From Microbacterium foliorum (lineage in GTDB: Bacteria > Actinomycetota > Actinomycetes > Actinomycetales > Microbacteriaceae): a stretch of 64,000 nt of DNA. A program made the translations under genes and the position numbers. Shown here in pieces: positions 8,693 to 17,044 of this stretch. The notes under the pieces are model-generated. The model was not told where the DNA came from, ran no database searches, and saw only the letters and a program-made list of their open reading frames with translations. Position 1 is the stretch's first letter. Every line of letters begins with the position of its first letter. The stretch spans positions 3,410,001-3,474,000 of the forward strand of contig NZ_CP031425.1 in NCBI RefSeq assembly GCF_003367705.1, in the 5' to 3' direction.

Positions 8693-9913
8693 GTGACAGA
8701 AGTATCCGCAGGTCTGGGCACCGGACGAGCCAGTGTCGGCGCGATCCTCGACTTCGCGTGGACCGCCGGCGAGTTCACCGCGAGTGAGGCGATGGCGACC
8801 ACCACGCTGACCCGCTCGACCGCGATCGACGCGATCGACACCCTCGTCGACGCCGCCGTGCTGCGGGAACTCCCCAACGCGCGGGTGGCAGGAAGCTACC
8901 GCGCGGGGCGCCCCGCGCGGCGCTTCGTGCTGGCATCCGACCTCGGCGTCGTCATCGGGGTGGATGCCGGAGACACCCACCTCGCGGTCACGATCTCGGA
9001 TCCGCTCGACCGCACCCTCGTGCACCACCGCACCGACCTCGATCCGACACAGTCGGCGGCGGCGCGGCGCGCCACGATCCTCGATCAGATGGCGCACGCG
9101 CTCGCCGAGGCCGAGGTCCCGCGCGAGGCGGTGCTCGCGATCTGCGTCGGCGTCGCCGCGCCGGTGAACCGGGTCGGCGTCTCGCCGCCGCACCCCGAGG
9201 GCTTCTGGGAGCGCACGAACCCGGGGCTCGCCGACGCTCTCGACGAGTGGGCGCCCGTCGTCGAGATCAAGAACGATGCGCAGCTCGCCGCGATCGCCGA
9301 GGGGTCGGCGGGGGCCGCCGTCGGATGCCGCGACTACGTCGCCCTGCTCGCGAGCGAGCGGTTCGGCGGCGGCGTGGTCGTGGACGGCCACGTGCTGCAC
9401 GGCGCGCACGGCGGCGTCGGCGAGGGCGTCGTGTTCGACCACATCATCGGCGTCGGATCGGCCTTCGGTCTGCGCTACGCCCTGCAGGACGAGGTGCGCG
9501 CGGGGGTCGAGAGCGGCGACATCGACGCGGACTCGGCGGTCGGTCGGCTCGCAGGTGAGGATCGCATCGATCCGCGGATCGTGTTGACCGCGGCATCCGC
9601 CGGTGATGGCGATGCGCTGCTCGCGACGTCACGGGTCGGCGCGACGCTCGCCCGCGTCGTCGGCGTGCTCGGCAGCATGTACGACCCCGCGCGCGTGATC
9701 ATCTGCGGAGGGGTCGCCGGGAGCATCGAGCCGGTGCTCGCCGCCGCACGCGAGGTGCTGCCGACCCAGCTGCACCTGCCGGCCCCCGAGATCCTCGCCT
9801 CCACGCTCGGCGCCGAGGTCGTATCGATCGGCGCGGTCGCGACCGCGCGAATGGCCGCGCGCGAGGTGGCCGTGCCGCTGCTGGCGGAACGGCGTCTCAG
9901 CGCGGCGAGCTGA
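8693..9913 (+). CDS. ROK-family transcriptional regulator of the sugar operon
   Basis: NagC/XylR-type regulator with an N-terminal winged helix (residues about 10-80, TRSTAIDAIDTLV helix) and a C-terminal sugar-kinase-like ROK domain (VVIGVDAGDTHLAVTI phosphate loop; GGVAG near the end). About 406 residues from the GTG at 8693, which has GTGAGG nine bases upstream; a GTG at 8678 would add five residues. The usual ROK zinc-binding Cys cluster (CxCGxxGC) is not visible, so it may respond to ligand differently. Divergent from the alpha-glucoside ABC operon, which it probably controls. Confidence 0.85.
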   Translation: MTEVSAGLGTGRASVGAILDFAWTAGEFTASEAMATTTLTRSTAIDAIDTLVDAAVLRELPNARVAGSYRAGRPARRFVLASDLGVVIGVDAGDTHLAVTISDPLDRTLVHHRTDLDPTQSAAARRATILDQMAHALAEAEVPREAVLAICVGVAAPVNRVGVSPPHPEGFWERTNPGLADALDEWAPVVEIKNDAQLAAIAEGSAGAAVGCRDYVALLASERFGGGVVVDGHVLHGAHGGVGEGVVFDHIIGVGSAFGLRYALQDEVRAGVESGDIDADSAVGRLAGEDRIDPRIVLTAASAGDGDALLATSRVGATLARVVGVLGSMYDPARVIICGGVAGSIEPVLAAAREVLPTQLHLPAPEILASTLGAEVVSIGAVATARMAAREVAVPLLAERRLSAAS

Positions 9914-9916
9914 GCC

Positions 9917-10471
9917 GTGCACGAACCAGAGCCTCAGCGCTCCCCCTCGTCGATCGAGCTGCTGTTCGACACGGAGGCCGACGTCGCGATCCGGGCCGAA
10001 TGGGATGCTCTCGCCGCGGCCGGGATGTCGAGCCTCGCGGCGCACACCTCGGCGAGCAACCGCCCTCACCTCACCCTGGTCGCACGCGTCGGTCTGCCCA
10101 CCCTGGGCGCGGAGGTCTTCGACGGCATCCCGTCGTTCCCGCTCACACTGGGTGCTCCACTGCTCTTCGGTTGCGGGGATCGGCGCGTCCTGGCGCGGAG
10201 CATCGTTCCCACCGGGGAACTGCTCGCCCTTCGGTCCCTGGTGCACGGTGCCGTCGGTCCTGGCGCGGATGCCCCGCACACCGCACCGGGCGAATGGATG
10301 CCGCACGTCGCGCTCGCCCGCCGGCTGCGCGTCGCCGACCTTGCGGCAGCGCTCGACCTCGTCGGCGGGGACATCGCTGCGCACGCCCGCGTCGTACGGC
10401 ACTGGGACCCCGCCACCGCGTCGATCACGACGCTCGCGGAGCTGCCCCCGAGACGCGCGTCAGCGCGGTGA
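9917..10471 (+). CDS. 2'-5' RNA ligase superfamily protein
   Basis: 184 residues from a GTG start only three bases after the ROK gene. It shows the two-His layout of the 2H phosphoesterase/ligase superfamily: PHLTLVA (His 51) and MPHVALA (His 130). The second motif reads HVA instead of HxT/S, so the second Ser/Thr of the active site is lost or shifted. Members act on 2',3'-cyclic or 2'-5' phosphodiester bonds in RNA or nucleotides; the substrate here is unknown. Confidence 0.7.
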   Translation: MHEPEPQRSPSSIELLFDTEADVAIRAEWDALAAAGMSSLAAHTSASNRPHLTLVARVGLPTLGAEVFDGIPSFPLTLGAPLLFGCGDRRVLARSIVPTGELLALRSLVHGAVGPGADAPHTAPGEWMPHVALARRLRVADLAAALDLVGGDIAAHARVVRHWDPATASITTLAELPPRRASAR

Positions 10472-10517
10472 CATGCACGCGTCAGCGCGGTGACGTGCGC
10501 GCGTCAGCGCGGTGAGC
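10455..10517. repeat. Three tandem copies of a 22-base unit
   Basis: The unit GCGCGTCAGCGCGGTGAC followed by RTGC repeats at 10455, 10477 and (shortened) 10499. The first copy encodes the C-terminus and stop of the RNA-ligase-like gene and the last copy reaches the end of the LysR remnant. Probably recent slippage; the core CGCGTCAGCGCG is nearly self-complementary and may form a small stem. Confidence 0.7.
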
Positions 10518-10960
10518 TGAGCGGATCGCTCTGCAGACGGGCGGCGACATCCTGCAGAGTTCGCAGCACCCGCCTGACCGAGGTGTAGGCCAGGGCATCC
10601 GGCCGAGCCAGCACGTCGACGTGGCGGACCAGATCCACGTCCGACAGCGGTCTGAGAACCAGGCCGTCCACCGCCAGAGGCGTGGCCGTCGCGCGAGGCA
10701 TGACGGCGATCGCCGCCCCGGCACGCACGACCTCCGCCGTCACCGAGAACTCGTTGATGCGATGCGCGATCCGCAGGGGTGACCCCGACAGTGCGGCCAG
10801 GTAGTCGAGCACTCCCGCGAGGGAATCCCTCATGCACGGAGACCCACTCCTCGTCGCGGAGGTCGGCGAGGAGGATGTCCGCCCGACCGGCGCGCACGCT
10901 TCGAGGAGACGCTCACTCTCGTCGTGGGGCAGGACGGCAAATATCGGCAGCCTGTGGGGA
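10504..10960 (-). pseudogene. LysR-family regulator remnant, truncated and frameshifted
   Basis: Two overlapping reading frames together resemble the effector-binding half of a LysR regulator. One frame has ILLADLRDEEWVSVHEGFP (about 10835-10895); the other continues with RDSLAGVLDYLAALSGSP and INEFSVTAEVVRAGAAIAVMPR to a stop at 10504. A frameshift near 10835 separates them and a second one near 10890 separates the first part from RLPIFAVLPHDES upstream. No N-terminal HTH is present. It lies at the edge of the accessory island, so the gene was probably broken when that DNA was gained. Confidence 0.55.
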
Positions 10961-11849
10961 GCATCAACGGAGTGAGTACTACCGAGATGTTCCGACGCCA
11001 GTTGTCCGATGGGCTGTTCGGCACGACCTTGCTGGGAGACGGGGCCCACCGGGGCTCGCGCCCCCTTGACCCGTTCGCGGAGATCCGGGGCCTCGGTCTC
11101 GACGATGCCGTGCTGCGCCCAGTCGCACGACTGCTGTTCGTGAAGAAAATGCTCTCAAGCGGTCACGCCGCACGGGTGGACCAGTTAGCGCTGGGTCCTT
11201 CGCATCAGGGGCGGCGCAGACTGTCCATCGTGTGGACGCCCCGGCAGGTCTACTCCAATGTGCCCGACCCTGAACCGATGTCGCTGGAGGGCCTGATTCA
11301 AGGCCTGTGAATCACTGAGTAAGCGGTCGCGGCCGCGCGCACGGCTGGGGATCGCGCTCGCGTGACGTGACATGTTCGTTGCGGTGGGGCGAGTGCACCG
11401 TCCTTCGCCTCCTGCCCTGCGGTGCTCTAAACGAGTCGGACTGCCAACGACGCATCGTCGGGCTCGGAGCTGGCGCAGCAGACCCGGAAAGAAGGACGTT
11501 GAGGTCCGCCTCACCGCAACGCGGCGGAGGCAGGGCGCCGCGCGGTAACAGATGCGAGCAACGCCACAACGGGCACCAGAATGTTGGACGCTCGCACTAT
11601 TTGCTTCATCCGACTACGAGCCTCGGAGCTCAGCTCAGCTCCAACGTCATCCGCTCCGCTCGTCCGTCTCGACGACCTCACGGGGAAGGTAGACGGATGG
11701 ACTTTCACTGCGCGTCATACGCCGTAGCCGTTTCACTCTGGGCGCGCCAGAACGGCGATTCGCTCGCGCGTTAGAGTCTGTCATTCCCACCCCGATGCAA
11801 GGCGGGCAGCGCCGCGCTCCGACGCTGAACTCACCGAACGTCGCGGCGC
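10961..11849. other. No recognisable gene; left border of the accessory island
   Basis: About 890 bases between the LysR remnant and the last gene of the daptide cluster. Several open frames exist on both strands but their translations are Arg/Ser/Pro-rich or lack any domain, start site or ribosome site. Base composition changes here from very GC-rich to visibly more A/T-containing. I see no transposase, integrase, tRNA or clear terminal repeat. Confidence 0.5.
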
Positions 11850-12584
11850 CTACGTCACATCGCGAGATAGGAAGGAGGTTGCTCCGGCCGCCAAAATCAG
11901 GACAGTCCACGCCACCGCGATAGCCGTCGAAAGCGGTCCCTCAAGCAAAGCAGCACTGTCGATGCCGATATTGCTGAGGTCGAATCCAGCGCCGGCCAGT
12001 ATGGCCGGAAGCGGAAACCACACCGCCCCAGGCGCCCAGAAGATAGCGACGACCATCGCAGCCCCCAAGGAGACTGGCGCAACGAACAGCGCGAGTAGGT
12101 GCTGCTGAACTACGAGCCCCACTCCGAACCCCCACAATCCCGCGACTGCTCCGACCACGGAGGTTGCTGCCACCATCGCCAAGTCGACATCTGTACCGCC
12201 CGTGGAGACCGTGAGAGCGACATGCCCCCCGACGACTGTGGCCAGCGCGACGAGAGCACCGCCCAGCGCTGCGACTGGAGCCCGTGACAGAAAACTGGCC
12301 CAGCGAGGTTGCAGCGTGAGACGGTGAGCGACGACACCGTTCCGCCTGTCAATCGTGTACCGAAAGGAACCGTAGATCGCTGCGAGAACAGCTCCGTATG
12401 TCGCCATGATCGTGCCGAAAGGCGCGAGGAACTCCTGACGCACCTGGGCTGGCGCATCAGCAAAATCCGTCGGCACACTCACCGCAAGGGAGAGCGCCAT
12501 CACGAACGCTGCCGAGGCAACACCAAGAAGAACGACGTCGCCCGTGAGACTTCGGAACTGGGCTCTGAAGGCCTGGCGCACCAT
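11850..12584 (-). CDS. ABC-2-like permease, daptide cluster
   Basis: Integral membrane protein of 244 residues with about six hydrophobic segments, no recognisable soluble domain. It starts at the ATG at 12584, sharing one base with the stop of the preceding permease gene (TGATG); an upstream in-frame start would run into that gene. It is the last gene of the cluster. Together with the second permease and the ATPase it probably forms a transporter that exports the mature peptides or protects the producer from them. Unlike classic lantibiotic exporters it carries no peptidase domain. Confidence 0.75.
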   Translation of the reverse strand: MVRQAFRAQFRSLTGDVVLLGVASAAFVMALSLAVSVPTDFADAPAQVRQEFLAPFGTIMATYGAVLAAIYGSFRYTIDRRNGVVAHRLTLQPRWASFLSRAPVAALGGALVALATVVGGHVALTVSTGGTDVDLAMVAATSVVGAVAGLWGFGVGLVVQQHLLALFVAPVSLGAAMVVAIFWAPGAVWFPLPAILAGAGFDLSNIGIDSAALLEGPLSTAIAVAWTVLILAAGATSFLSRDVT

Positions 12585-13312
12585 CAGGCGACGCGCCGAC
12601 GTGCTACGAACCACGCGAGTAGCACCAAACCCACTGTCCAAGCGCCGGCGACGCTGACGGCCGGGGCAAACTCGAGGAGGCGGTCCTTGTATTCAGGGAC
12701 GCTTAGCGCTGCGATAGTCATGCCTGGGGAAAAACGCGCCACGTCGGGCGACGTCCCCAGGAGGGCGAACTCCACCCCAATAGGGAACGCCAAGACAATC
12801 GCTGCCCCGATGTAGTAGTTGCGTGAAATCCACCCCACAGCGCCGCCGACGAACGCACCCATGATGACTCCCAGAAGCGCACCAGCGTAGATGCGCACCG
12901 CGGCCTCGTCAATATTGAGCACCAGTCCCTCTTGATTGAGGATGAAGTATACGACGACGGTCCAGAGTGCGAACATGCAGAGCGCGAGAGCGATTGCCGT
13001 CATCAATCCGGCGATCATCTTGCCCCGGAAAGCCCGGCTATAGCCAAGTTCAGTGAGCGTTCGGTCCATCGACGCGTAGTAGTACTCCCGGGTGACGGCG
13101 TATGCGCCCACGAAGGCGGCAGTGATGAACGACCATGCGAGCGGTTGCAGCAGTTGTGCTGTCGCAGCTCCCGAGCTCAGTCCGCTCAGATCAGTCAGTG
13201 TGCGATCTGAGGAGAGCACGACGACCGGGACAAAGACGGCGAGGACGTAGACAGCCCACAGCGACAGTCCGCTCACTGAACGCACCGCTTCGCTTCTGAT
13301 TGCGGAGATCAT
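12584..13312 (-). CDS. ABC-2-type permease, daptide cluster
   Basis: Membrane protein of 242 residues with about six helices. The segment REYYYASMDRTLTELGYSR between helices 2 and 3 resembles the coupling region of ABC-2 bacteriocin export/immunity permeases (NatB/LanE type). The start overlaps the ATPase gene by four bases (ATGA). Export or immunity for the daptides is inferred from context. Confidence 0.75.
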   Translation of the reverse strand: MISAIRSEAVRSVSGLSLWAVYVLAVFVPVVVLSSDRTLTDLSGLSSGAATAQLLQPLAWSFITAAFVGAYAVTREYYYASMDRTLTELGYSRAFRGKMIAGLMTAIALALCMFALWTVVVYFILNQEGLVLNIDEAAVRIYAGALLGVIMGAFVGGAVGWISRNYYIGAAIVLAFPIGVEFALLGTSPDVARFSPGMTIAALSVPEYKDRLLEFAPAVSVAGAWTVGLVLLAWFVARRRVA

Positions 13313-14025
13313 GCCACGACCCCTTCCACGAGATCGAAGTATCGGTCCTCCAGGGAATCGCCATCACGGGCCACGAGGTCGCTGAGCTTTCCTGCGTACA
13401 AAGCCCTTCGCTTGATCACCACAACGTCATCCACAACCTGCTCGAGTTCTGCGAGTTGGTGGCTGGAGATCAGGACCGTTCCTCCACGTGCTGCATAGTC
13501 GCGGAGATACCGGCGGAGCCAACGAATGCCGTCAGGATCGAGCCCGTTGGCGGGTTCATCCAAGATCAGGGTCTGAGGGGATCCGATGAGGGCTGCAGCC
13601 AACCCCAGGCGTTGCACCATACCCGTTGAGAAAGTCTTCACCCTCCGCTTGGCGACAGAGAGAAGGTCCACCTCTTCCAACACCTCATCGACCCGCTGGC
13701 GAGGAGCGCCGGCGGCGAGGCGCGCGATCTCGAGATGACGTCGTGCTGTGATCCCCACCTCGAAGCCAAACCCATCCATCTGCACGCCGACGTGTGAGGC
13801 CGGGTTCCTGAGCGCTGCGAATGGCGCTCCGTCAATGGTCGCGGTGCCACTCGTCGGTCGCAGAAGCCCGACGATGGTTCGAAGCGTCGTGGACTTTCCT
13901 GCGCCGTTGGGCCCGAGAAGTCCCACGATGGCTCCTCGCGGGACGGTGAAGGACAGGTCTTGAACTGCTGTCACGTACCCGTACTTCTTGGTGAGCTCTC
14001 GAACTTCGATTGCGTTGTCGTTCAT
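13309..14025 (-). CDS. ABC transporter ATP-binding protein, daptide cluster
   Basis: 238-residue ATPase with Walker A GPNGAGKST, signature region FSTGMVQRLGLAAAL, Walker B LILDEPANGLDPDG and the switch His in SSHQL. This is the short-ATPase type of bacitracin/lantibiotic self-protection transporters (BcrA/LanF). The ATG at 14025 is chosen because AAGGAAAG precedes it by the right distance; the frame remains open further upstream. It lies 23 bp behind the metalloprotease gene and overlaps the first permease gene. Confidence 0.9.
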   Translation of the reverse strand: MNDNAIEVRELTKKYGYVTAVQDLSFTVPRGAIVGLLGPNGAGKSTTLRTIVGLLRPTSGTATIDGAPFAALRNPASHVGVQMDGFGFEVGITARRHLEIARLAAGAPRQRVDEVLEEVDLLSVAKRRVKTFSTGMVQRLGLAAALIGSPQTLILDEPANGLDPDGIRWLRRYLRDYAARGGTVLISSHQLAELEQVVDDVVVIKRRALYAGKLSDLVARDGDSLEDRYFDLVEGVVA

Positions 14026-14048
14026 TTCTTTCCTTCGGTAGAAGTCGT

Positions 14049-15725
14049 TCAGCGTTTCAGGAGCCCGGCGAGGGGCTGGGCGACGGCCTGGTTCCACAGC
14101 GATTGCCATAGGTTGACATTGCCCAGTTCCATACGGGCTTGGCCGGAGGATGGGACCTGTCCTGGGTCTGAGCCAAGGTGGGCTACGCCGATAGCGGTGG
14201 CCGGGACGTCGACGTCGTGCATCTTGACAGGGAAGAGGGCGTCGAGCGGAACGTTCACAGACTGGGGCACCCGCGCTTCGTAGGTGCTCGACCCCACAGG
14301 AAGGCTCCCCATGACGCCATTCGTTAGGAGAGTGAGACGGGCACCGTCCGGGATGGGATCCTCCGTGCTTCCGCCTTGGACGATAACGACGGTATTATCC
14401 TCGCCGACAGTGAATCCTGCGGTCGCTGTGAGGGGGACGACGATCCACACCCCCGCGAGAGCGACAGTCGCCGCGATAACGAGGTTCACGAGGACGAACC
14501 TCCACGCCGACACACCTACGCGCCATGCTCTGCGTAAGCCACCAGCGATTGCTGTCAGGCCCAAGATGAGCACGGCTACCTCGAGGCTGAGGACCACAAC
14601 CCCGGCGACGAGGCCACCGCCCGCGAGGGCGTGGGCGATGCGCATGACGGCGAAGATCACTAGACAAACAGGCGCAAGGATGCTCGCAATTCCGAAGGGC
14701 ACACTCCACCAGCGATTGAGGCGCTTCGGGGCGCGGCTTCCCCCGTAAAGCAGATGAACTAGCCAATTCCCGCCGTCTCGCTTCGTTCGTTCCCGCAGGT
14801 TCGGTTCGTCCAACGCGCTCATGAGCGCGATATATCCATCGAATCTCACGAACGGTACGAGATTCACGAGCACGATGCCGTAGCAAGCAATCGCGAGCAG
14901 CAACAGCAATTGCTGGAGATCGGTGGCAGACGCCAACAATGCGGCGAGTGCGAAGGCTGAACCGATGACAGCATGGACGGCGGGGCCGGCGAGCGCCACC
15001 CATGCTCTCTGCCACTTGTGGCGCAGTCGCCAGCCGTCGGTGACGTCGACGAAGAAGGCGGGCGTGAGATAGAAGATCATGAAGCCTGCGCGGCGAGGGC
15101 GTCCGCCGAATCGGGTCAGCGCGAGCCCATGAGCGCCCTCGTGGATCAGTGTGAGCACGACGAGCACGACGAGCACGACGACAAGCTGGAGAAGCGGCAT
15201 CGGCGAGAACAGCAGCCTCGCCACGTCCGAGACCTGAATGATTGCGGCAACGGAACCAAGGAGCGCTAGGCCTGCGAGGACGATCAGACCCGCCCGCCCC
15301 GGGAAGGGCCGGACAATTCGGTCGAGGCGTCTGAACATGGCTGGGGCGCGCAGAGTCGCGATCTGCAGAGTCAGCGGTGCGCGGAACACGACTCTCCCGG
15401 CGCTCTTCCGTTGTGTGCCTTCAAGCAGCCCGCTCTGCTGAAATCGGTCTACGAGAGTGAGGAATTGCGGTTCCGGCTCGTCGGGGGCGACCTCCTTGCG
15501 GAGGTCGCGGACCGATGATCTTCCGTCCATCGCTGACAGTAGTTCCACAACGGCACCGGACACCCGGGAGGTGGGCACCCCCTCGACTGTCACTATCCAG
15601 GGGGCTCCCTCGACGGTCGGCTCCTCGAAGGCGACCGTCGAGGCAAGACTCGGTCGACTGTCCAGAGTCAATGGATCGAGCGCGGCGCGGCGGATGGGGA
15701 GAAAGCTTGTTGACGCTGATTTCAT
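14049..15725 (-). CDS. mpaP: Daptide biosynthesis intramembrane metalloprotease (MpaP-like, M50-like)
   Basis: 558 residues. The catalytic zinc motif HEGAH is at residues 195-199 inside a hydrophobic segment, and the second site-2-protease motif NLVPFVRFDG at 288-297 supplies the third ligand D296. Several further membrane helices follow, then an extracytoplasmic-type C-terminal domain from about residue 430. The first 110 residues form a soluble domain with VSGAVVELLSAMDGRSSVRDL and LVDRFQQSGLLE, which resembles a PqqD/RRE-type winged helix and could hold the leader. Likely role: removal of the leader peptide at the membrane before export. Starts by ATGA overlap with the methyltransferase gene. 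Confidence 0.85.
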   Translation of the reverse strand: MKSASTSFLPIRRAALDPLTLDSRPSLASTVAFEEPTVEGAPWIVTVEGVPTSRVSGAVVELLSAMDGRSSVRDLRKEVAPDEPEPQFLTLVDRFQQSGLLEGTQRKSAGRVVFRAPLTLQIATLRAPAMFRRLDRIVRPFPGRAGLIVLAGLALLGSVAAIIQVSDVARLLFSPMPLLQLVVVLVVLVVLTLIHEGAHGLALTRFGGRPRRAGFMIFYLTPAFFVDVTDGWRLRHKWQRAWVALAGPAVHAVIGSAFALAALLASATDLQQLLLLLAIACYGIVLVNLVPFVRFDGYIALMSALDEPNLRERTKRDGGNWLVHLLYGGSRAPKRLNRWWSVPFGIASILAPVCLVIFAVMRIAHALAGGGLVAGVVVLSLEVAVLILGLTAIAGGLRRAWRVGVSAWRFVLVNLVIAATVALAGVWIVVPLTATAGFTVGEDNTVVIVQGGSTEDPIPDGARLTLLTNGVMGSLPVGSSTYEARVPQSVNVPLDALFPVKMHDVDVPATAIGVAHLGSDPGQVPSSGQARMELGNVNLWQSLWNQAVAQPLAGLLKR

Positions 15726-16531
15726 CGGGGCGTTACCTGACCACGCGACGACGTTTGCAGGAGGAGGATGTCAGCGCCCGCGTGTGCGCGCACAGGTCGG
15801 ACGGCCGGTTCGGTGAACCCGGCTTCAACCAGCTCGGCAGACAACATCTCTTCTGTGAGTATCCGCAGACGGCTTGTCAAGATGGTCACCGTAGCGTCGA
15901 TCGTCAGCGCCGATTCGCGCACCCAGTTCACGACGCGGGCTGCGCCACCCTCGATTACCTGCTGGGAGTAGAGATAATCTTCCTGGCCGTCGACTCCCTC
16001 AACTGTGACGATCTGATCTTCGGTGTTGCTCAGCGCCCGCCCACCGGTTGAGCCCGCAATGGTGAGTGCGAACGTTCCTCCGTCGGAAAGATGCGACCGA
16101 ACACGTGCGTAGAGAGCTTGCCTCCCCACCCGATCCAGGAGCGTGATCGAGGTGGCCCCGATGACGATGAGATCGTACAGTCGTCCTAGCGCGAATGTGC
16201 GCATGTCTGCCACAACACACTCGAGGAGGGGGTTCGCGGGCAGCGCCCGCTGCAGGAGCGCGAGCATGTCCGGCGACAAGTCAATGGCAGTGACTCGCTT
16301 TCCGCATCGGACAAGTGGGATGGTGAGCCGCCCGCTGCCAGCGGCGATGTCGAGCACATTCCCCTCAGTGTCACGAGCCAGCGCAAGCACTTCCCGGACT
16401 TCTGACCGATCACCCCCTACAAGGCGTTCGTAGAAGTCCGCTCCCGCGCCTGCATATAGGTCCTGCGGACTTGGCGTTGCGTTCAGCACGGCTAGTCGTG
16501 ACTTCACCGATTCGGTGATCCCACCCGTCAT
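15722..16531 (-). CDS. mpaM: Daptide-type RiPP methyltransferase (MpaM-like)
   Basis: SAM-dependent class I methyltransferase of 269 residues. Motif I is VLDIAAGSGRLTIPL (residues 59-73), the acidic residue after strand 2 is in VTAIDLSPDM, and motif IV region is YDLIVIGATSITLL. In the known daptide pathway this enzyme dimethylates the new C-terminal amine. The start at 16531 is preceded by AAAGGA at proper distance; a GTG further upstream (16588) is in frame but would start inside the hairpin region. It lies 64 bp behind the last precursor gene. Confidence 0.85.
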   Translation of the reverse strand: MTGGITESVKSRLAVLNATPSPQDLYAGAGADFYERLVGGDRSEVREVLALARDTEGNVLDIAAGSGRLTIPLVRCGKRVTAIDLSPDMLALLQRALPANPLLECVVADMRTFALGRLYDLIVIGATSITLLDRVGRQALYARVRSHLSDGGTFALTIAGSTGGRALSNTEDQIVTVEGVDGQEDYLYSQQVIEGGAARVVNWVRESALTIDATVTILTSRLRILTEEMLSAELVEAGFTEPAVRPVRAHAGADILLLQTSSRGQVTPR

Positions 16532-16555
16532 GAGGGTGTCCTTTCTTTCTCCATA

Positions 16556-16590
16556 GGGTGCGGGCGGTCGAAAGTCGTCCACCCGCACCC
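16556..16590 (-). promoter_or_regulatory. Stem-loop between precursor genes and methyltransferase
   Basis: Perfect 9-bp inverted repeat GGGTGCGGG / CCCGCACCC with a 17-base loop, directly after the stop of the third precursor gene. There is no T-run after it, so complete termination is unlikely. Position and strength suggest a partial terminator or an mRNA-stabilising 3' end that keeps precursor mRNA in excess over enzyme mRNA, as known behind lantibiotic structural genes. Confidence 0.6.
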
Positions 16591-16595
16591 GTGCG

Positions 16596-16712
16596 TCAGG
16601 TCGCGATTGCTACGGCACCACCGACAATGGTCACGATGTAACCAACGTGCTCCCACCACTCGAGCGGTGCGTCGAGCTCGTCGAGTTCGACGAAGTCAAG
16701 TTGCTTCTGCAT
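16596..16712 (-). CDS. mpaA3: Daptide precursor peptide 3
   Basis: 38-residue peptide with ribosome site GGGGAGGTGAGAA before the ATG at 16712. The leader begins MQKQLDFVELDELDAP, carrying the ELD-x-x-(D/E)AP motif shared with the other two precursors. The core region has the aromatic stretch LEWWEHVGYIV, then TIVGGAVAIAT, ending in Thr. It is more divergent than precursors 1 and 2 and three residues shorter, so it may give a chemically different second component. C-terminal Thr is the residue that daptide enzymes convert into a dimethylated diamine. Confidence 0.85.
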   Translation of the reverse strand: MQKQLDFVELDELDAPLEWWEHVGYIVTIVGGAVAIAT

Positions 16713-16754
16713 TTCTCACCTCCCCGGGTGTGACTCGTGTGCTTTCGTTTGCGG

Positions 16755-16880
16755 TCACGTCAAGGCGAGAACGCCGATGATCACACCGACCGCAACGCCG
16801 CGAACCCAATCGTTCGCGTCATCCGGCGCTTCCATCGCGTCGAGTTCGACGTAATCGAGCGCCTGCAGAGTCTTGTCCAT
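16755..16880 (-). CDS. mpaA2: Daptide precursor peptide 2
   Basis: 41-residue peptide; AAGGGGGTG precedes the ATG at 16880. The leader MDKTLQALDYVELDAMEAP contains the same ELD-x-MEAP block as precursor 1. The core starts with DDANDWVRG and becomes strongly hydrophobic: VAVGVIIGVLALT, ending in Thr. The Gly/Val/Ile pattern could form a membrane-inserting helix once the C-terminus carries a positive amine. Spacers of 38 and 42 bases separate it from its neighbours. Confidence 0.9.
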   Translation of the reverse strand: MDKTLQALDYVELDAMEAPDDANDWVRGVAVGVIIGVLALT

Positions 16881-16918
16881 ATTTCACCCCCTTCCTTACC
16901 CATCCGGTCTGACGCGGC

Positions 16919-17044
16919 TCAGGTCATGGCAAGAATCCCGATAACCCCCACCCCGACAATTACGCCCTGGTAGAAGCTCTCCCAACTGGGCGCCTCCATC
17001 TCGTCGAGTTCCTCGAACTGAATCTGGCTGGTGTTGATATTCAT
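16919..17044 (-). CDS. mpaA1: Daptide precursor peptide 1
   Basis: 41-residue peptide with an excellent ribosome site (AGGAGGTG, five bases before the ATG at 17044) and ATGA overlap with the dehydrogenase gene. The leader MNINTSQIQFEELDEMEAP holds the shared motif EELDEMEAP; the core SWESFYQGVIVGVGVIGILAMT is hydrophobic and ends in Thr. Written in two parts: SWESFYQG and VIVGVGVIGILAMT. The invariant C-terminal Thr in all three peptides together with the enzyme set is the basis for the daptide call. Confidence 0.92.
   Translation of the reverse strand: MNINTSQIQFEELDEMEAPSWESFYQGVIVGVGVIGILAMT

Noticed and set aside
10924..11310. 128-residue plus-strand frame at the island border
   Set aside because: No recognisable family, poor start and overlap with the LysR remnant; left as decayed DNA.
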